Shown here: positions 60,191 to 64,000 of the stretch, one piece after another | Layout of the letters: the number at the start of each line of letters is the position of its first letter | Numbering within the stretch: the stretch's first letter is position 1 | Source of the DNA: Oenanthe sinensis | Lineage: Eukaryota; Streptophyta; Magnoliopsida; Apiales; Apiaceae | DNA length: 64,000 nt | Direction: 5' to 3' | Assembly: GCA_028671895.1 (NCBI GenBank) | Contig: CM053800.1 | Span: forward strand, 18,621,886 to 18,685,885 | The notes under the pieces: model-generated | Database searches by the model: none | Seen by the model: only the letters and a program-made list of their open reading frames with translations | What the model was told of the DNA's origin: nothing | Made by a program: the position numbers and the translations under genes

Positions 60191-61258
60191 GTTAATTTGT
60201 TACGATTATGTAAGTTTAAGAGGACCCATATGGAACATGTTGTAGACAAAATGAGAATGACACAAATGGGAAATAAATCCCCGAATAGCACTCTATAACT
60301 CAACCTGAAGTATTGTTTTTAACCATAGACCAAAATGTTAAAGCAGTGTTTTTTAGTAAAAGTACTGTGAATAACACAATTTAAAGCAGCGTTTTGCTCT
60401 TAAACTCTATTTAATCTTGAGTTTTGAACTTCAAAAATAAATTTAAAAAAATAAAAATTGCTCAAGACCCGAATTAGCATTTTAGAGTGTCATTTGGAGT
60501 CATTTCTCCGGCTTGTATCTTTTTGGACATTTCATCTCAATAATGTGTCACATAAGTCCAACCCCGTAAATATTCGCTGTGAAATTAATTGTTTTACCTA
60601 GACCAAAAAACCTATTCTAAAATCTGTATTAGAGAACTTCATATTTGCTTGTTTCTTGTATGATATTCATACCATCAAGTCGTTGACTAAATGTCAAAAT
60701 TTCGTGAAATTGAGCGTTGCAGTAATGTTTTCTTTCATCTGTGCCATTGAAAAACTTCCAGCCTTTCACAAGTGTCCCCCTTCGATCTTAGTGATGCTTT
60801 AGTTTTACACACATGCCCGGTAGGTTCAACACAACAATTAAATCCTGGCCAGGTCTTAACAAACGTGCATTCGAGGAGATTCTGGAGTATTCACAGTGAA
60901 ACAAATTTGCAGAATAGAAGATGACAACCATTTGCATACATAAGATGATTGCAAACGTTAACATATCATTCCCCGTTCCTTATTTTCACTATCCTGTCGG
61001 TAGCTGCTTCGAAAATGTCAAACAGGTTACAAGCCTTTCAAGAAAAAGGCAGTTTTACGGTTTCAGCACAAGTAAATTTGGTAGAAAGGTGAAGAAAGAC
61101 CAAAACATTGCATTGAAACCCCAATACTAAATTTACAAGCCTCTTTCTTCAGCCTAATATCCTCAAAATCAGATCATGAAGTATGAGGTCAACCTCCAAT
61201 TGTATATCTTTGAAAGAATTGCGGCAGAAACACCAAGCTTTCCTGAAACTGCGACCTC
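60191..61258. other. Intergenic DNA and presumed 3' UTR of SNF4
   Basis: No supported gene. The stretch nearest 61258 is the likely 3' untranslated part of SNF4 (minus strand). The remainder looks single-copy, without LTR or inverted-repeat features I can identify. Confidence 0.5.
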
Positions 61259-63555
61259 CTAACCAATAAGGTACCTGACAACATCCCTCAGTGAAATTAT
61301 GCCTTCTACACGTTTGCTCCCAGCCTCCACAATGATAAGTCGTCTCACGCCTGAAAACAAGAATGAGGGTTTAGCAATGAGGAAGAGACAATCTAGCAAA
61401 AGAAAAGATTACTGGAAACAAACCCAACGTCTGAAACAGAACAATAGCTTTAAAAATGTACCAGAACAATCAATTCTGGTCTAAACTAACAAACATAGAA
61501 ATGTGTTTTTTACAATAAGACCACTGTAATCAACACACTCCATTTCTCTTACATCTGATTAGTTATTTCCTTGAGAACTGAATATGAAATCCCTACCAAG
61601 ATCCTACGTCCAGACAACAATTACAGTAACCTTAACTAATGAGCAAAGTTAATATCTGGTGAGTCTTCAATATGAAGTTAAACATAAACAAGTAATAATT
61701 GCCTCAACAGAATAAACCTCAACAAAAAGAATGAAAATTCTTCAAAGGTTGTATTGGGCCTTCAGTTCAAATGATTGAATGGCAAAGAAGAGAGAACCTG
61801 GTGTCGCCAAGCGTTCCATCACCTTATGTACTGAATCAGAACGCAAACACATGTGACATCTTTGGCTGCTGCTACCAAAAGGAGAGTATGGTTCTTGTCC
61901 TAGCTGCAATGCCTGGAAAGGCACAAATTTCAAATTTATGTGGAAAAAAAGACTTATCAAGGCGGGAAACAAGAGATTGACTATGCTGACACTGTAAAAT
62001 AAAAAATTTCATACAATGAAATCACCAAAAATAAAAGCCACAGGATAATTAGTCTTCAGCATCTTGTTTGTTCATCTACCGAAGCTGATAAATAGGCCAT
62101 TCACATATAGCTGGTAAATATTATCTATTCTAGATATAACAATTATTTATTTAAGTGCTCGGTTTAGTTGCTTGTAGGTATTTATTTCTTTGGAAGTTGT
62201 AATAACTGGGTATTTAATTATTTTATGAAGTTTCTAGGAATTTAAAAAAACATGTTTGGTTTAAAGACATAAAATTCTATGAAGTGCAAGTCACCATGGA
62301 AGGGGTGGGTAAGCAACTTCCCACATTGTGGGGGTATTCTAACTTTCCTGGAAGTACTACTTATATTTGTTAACCAAACAACATTCCAAATTAGCACTTC
62401 CTAGGAAATTAAAGTTCCCAGAGTATAGATCTCAACCAAACGACCTCTTAAAATAGATGATCTATATAAACAGCTTCAATTTCAGAGGTAACTCAAATTT
62501 AGTTACCTTTAGTTATTCATGTGACCCAGTATGGTGACATAGTTCCTTAACATCACTTCGTTAAAAAGGAATAAAACTGTAACTAGTGTATGAAAATTTT
62601 CTTTTCTAGTATAATCTTTACAAGTGTTTGAACTTTCAAGTCAAATTTGCGTGTGATAACTATAATGACTAAAACCTTTTTTTATCAGGCTTGTCCTAGC
62701 TAAAAGCCTAAAAGCTTTTGCAGCACCCTTCAGTTTTTACCAAGGAGATAGGTCCAGGAAAAATGATATAACTATATAACAATACATGACAGCACAGCAA
62801 GGCAACAAAAAGAAGTATATGAAATTCCCTTGGAACATGTTCATCACAATCCAGCTTTGGAATAGAAAAGATATCAAATCTAGTAAAAGAAATCATGTTT
62901 AAATGTTTCTTTTGAGTGCTAAATAATATATAACAGGACTAGTGAGCACTATAGTAATGAATATTTCCATTGAATTGTGAAGGTAATGTAGAGCTTTTCA
63001 GAATCTCAACTAATTGATTAAAGTGCACCCTCTAATTGAATTCTAGAGGAGATACGTGGCCCATGTTAAAAGTTCCTAGTATTAGCGACTATGCCAGTAT
63101 AAAATTAAATAACCCCCCCCCCCCCAAAAAAAAAAAAATCCCCCAACCCACCAAATGCACAGAGCCTCTTCCATGTCTTTCTTTCTATTGGTGGCAGGTA
63201 TCAAGCCTGTTCAAGAAATAATTATTGCAGAACACTGCTTAAAAAATTACAATACATTTAAAAAACAAGGAAGATAGCCAGGCTTTAAACTCTGGAAAAC
63301 CCCCTCACCTGATGAATGGTCATTTCTTGCAGATTGATGTGTGTATAAACTTTATCTTTCGCTAAAGAGGTAATATCACTGCCAAAACAGAAAATGGTCT
63401 AAATATCAACATAGTTACTTTCCCCTGATTTTAAATTCTGGGCACAGTGAACATTAACAAGAATAAAGTTCTACAATGGCCTAGCATTTACCTTCGTGAG
63501 TAAACATCCAAGAGCGAGTCATTGTCATCCACTATTGGGACCGAACTAACTTGAG
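61259..63555 (-). CDS. SNF4: SNF4 / KIN-beta-gamma, SnRK1 regulatory subunit (last four exons, gene continues off right edge)
   Basis: This is the plant SNF4 protein, the gamma-type regulatory subunit of the SnRK1 energy-sensing kinase. It has CBS repeats and, upstream and outside this window, a glycogen-binding-like domain. Exons by GT-AG borders in transcript order: 63555-63492, 63378-63309, 61912-61798 and 61350-61259 with stop TAG at 61259-61261. They encode QVSSVPIVDDNDSLLDVYSR, SDITSLAKDKVYTHINLQEM, ALQLGQEPYSPFGSSSQRC, HMCLRSDSVHKVMERLATPG and GVRRLIIVEAGSKRVEGIIS, i.e. the end of CBS3 and CBS4. All four junctions keep frame and no stop is seen, so the gene is probably intact. The assignment rests on strong remembered similarity to Arabidopsis SNF4. 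Confidence 0.9.
62155..62447. mobile_element. Candidate MITE in the 1.4-kb SNF4 intron
   Basis: About 293 bp bounded by TTAA on both sides (62151-62154, 62448-62451) with imperfect inverted ends (GTGCTCGGTTTAGTTG against GAGGTCGTTTGGTTG). TSD and ends would suit a PIF/Harbinger MITE. The inverted ends match only partly, so this is tentative. Confidence 0.4.
63113..63138. repeat. C13-A13 homopolymer run in SNF4 intron
   Basis: Thirteen C followed directly by thirteen A. Such runs are prone to length change and to sequencing error. Confidence 0.9.
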
Positions 63556-64000
63556 CTGCAAAAGTAATACCTTTGGGTTAGAATCACTAGTTCCCTTTAT
63601 ATAACAAACAGATTCGATAACCGTGGCCCCCATCCATCCCCATTTGTTTATTGTGTGATGCATTTTGGCATTTGTCTTGCAAAATAAAGTCATGGTACAT
63701 TCAAAGTTAAAAGTGTCAACTAAAATGGACAGAATCCAATTCTAGCACAGCACATTACCATACAAGTTAAAATTGCTACCAATTGCTGGTTATCGCCTGA
63801 TACCAGTAACATGGGTAAGGTTGTAAGGAAGTGATCAGGCAGTGGCACTCGTGGTTTGCACACCTACAGTACGTGGAATGGTTTTTCCTTCTTTTTGTTC
63901 AACTTGGATATTGATAGTGTTGGGTATACTCCATAGAAATGCCACAACTAAACCATCAGACTTGAAAAGTAAAGTTTCATATTGTCTAGGTCGATCAGTC
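63556..64000 (-). other. SNF4 intron sequence up to the window edge
   Basis: No exon matching the preceding part of SNF4 is visible, so the next upstream exon lies past the right edge. No repeats of note. Confidence 0.6.

Overview
This is nuclear DNA from a flowering plant, most likely a eudicot with a large, repeat-rich genome. The evidence is AT-rich sequence, nested LTR retrotransposons primed by initiator-Met tRNA, a plant-type DD39D mariner element, a plastid rRNA insertion, and on the right edge the 3' end of an intron-containing plant SNF4/KIN-beta-gamma gene. The species cannot be fixed from sequence alone. About 60 kb is transposon on transposon. The only host gene I can support in place is SNF4 (61259 to beyond 63555, minus strand).

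Layout. 1-5066: family A SIRE-like Ty1/copia sequence (minus), with one LTR (2332-3782) that has a gag start on one side and a 3' end on the other. 5067-27488: copia family B/C/G. An old family-B element has lost its pol. It is interrupted by a solo gypsy LTR (6035-10129, TSD CTTAC) in gag, by a mariner-like element (12965-16909, TA duplication) in its 5' LTR, and is followed by a complete, young relative, element G (18085-26843, TSD TTATG), inserted in yet another LTR. 27489-32889: remnant of a chromodomain gypsy pol followed by its 4.8 kb 3' LTR. 32890-42695 and 55344-56173: 3' halves of two plus-strand SIRE-like elements (families D and E) with a gag end of a minus-strand D element between them. 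42696-55338: a near-complete 12.6 kb SIRE-like element F (minus, TSD AGTAT) inserted in the LTR of E. 56949-60190: a second solo gypsy LTR (TSD GTTAA). 60191-64000: intergenic DNA and SNF4.

The most unusual content is the mariner element. Besides a broken DD39D transposase it carries a roughly 0.95 kb piece of a plant SCAPER-like gene with its intron. That piece is bordered by a perfect 33-bp direct repeat and a second 23-bp repeat, which look like scars of template switching. A separate ORF lies upstream of it behind a host-like leader with AAACCCTAA boxes. Gene capture by mariner-type elements is rarely described.

A second pattern runs through the SIRE-like elements. Each family carries its own short word, repeated far above chance in the LTR and, for D and F, also in coding and spacer DNA: CTATCGG in A, CAGAGTT in D, CGATGGAT in E, GACAGTA in F. 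Almost every retrotransposon gene here is broken by stop codons or frameshifts, so the products described are ancestral, not current. Element G is notable because its two LTRs are almost identical while its genes are already broken, which suggests movement with proteins supplied by another element.
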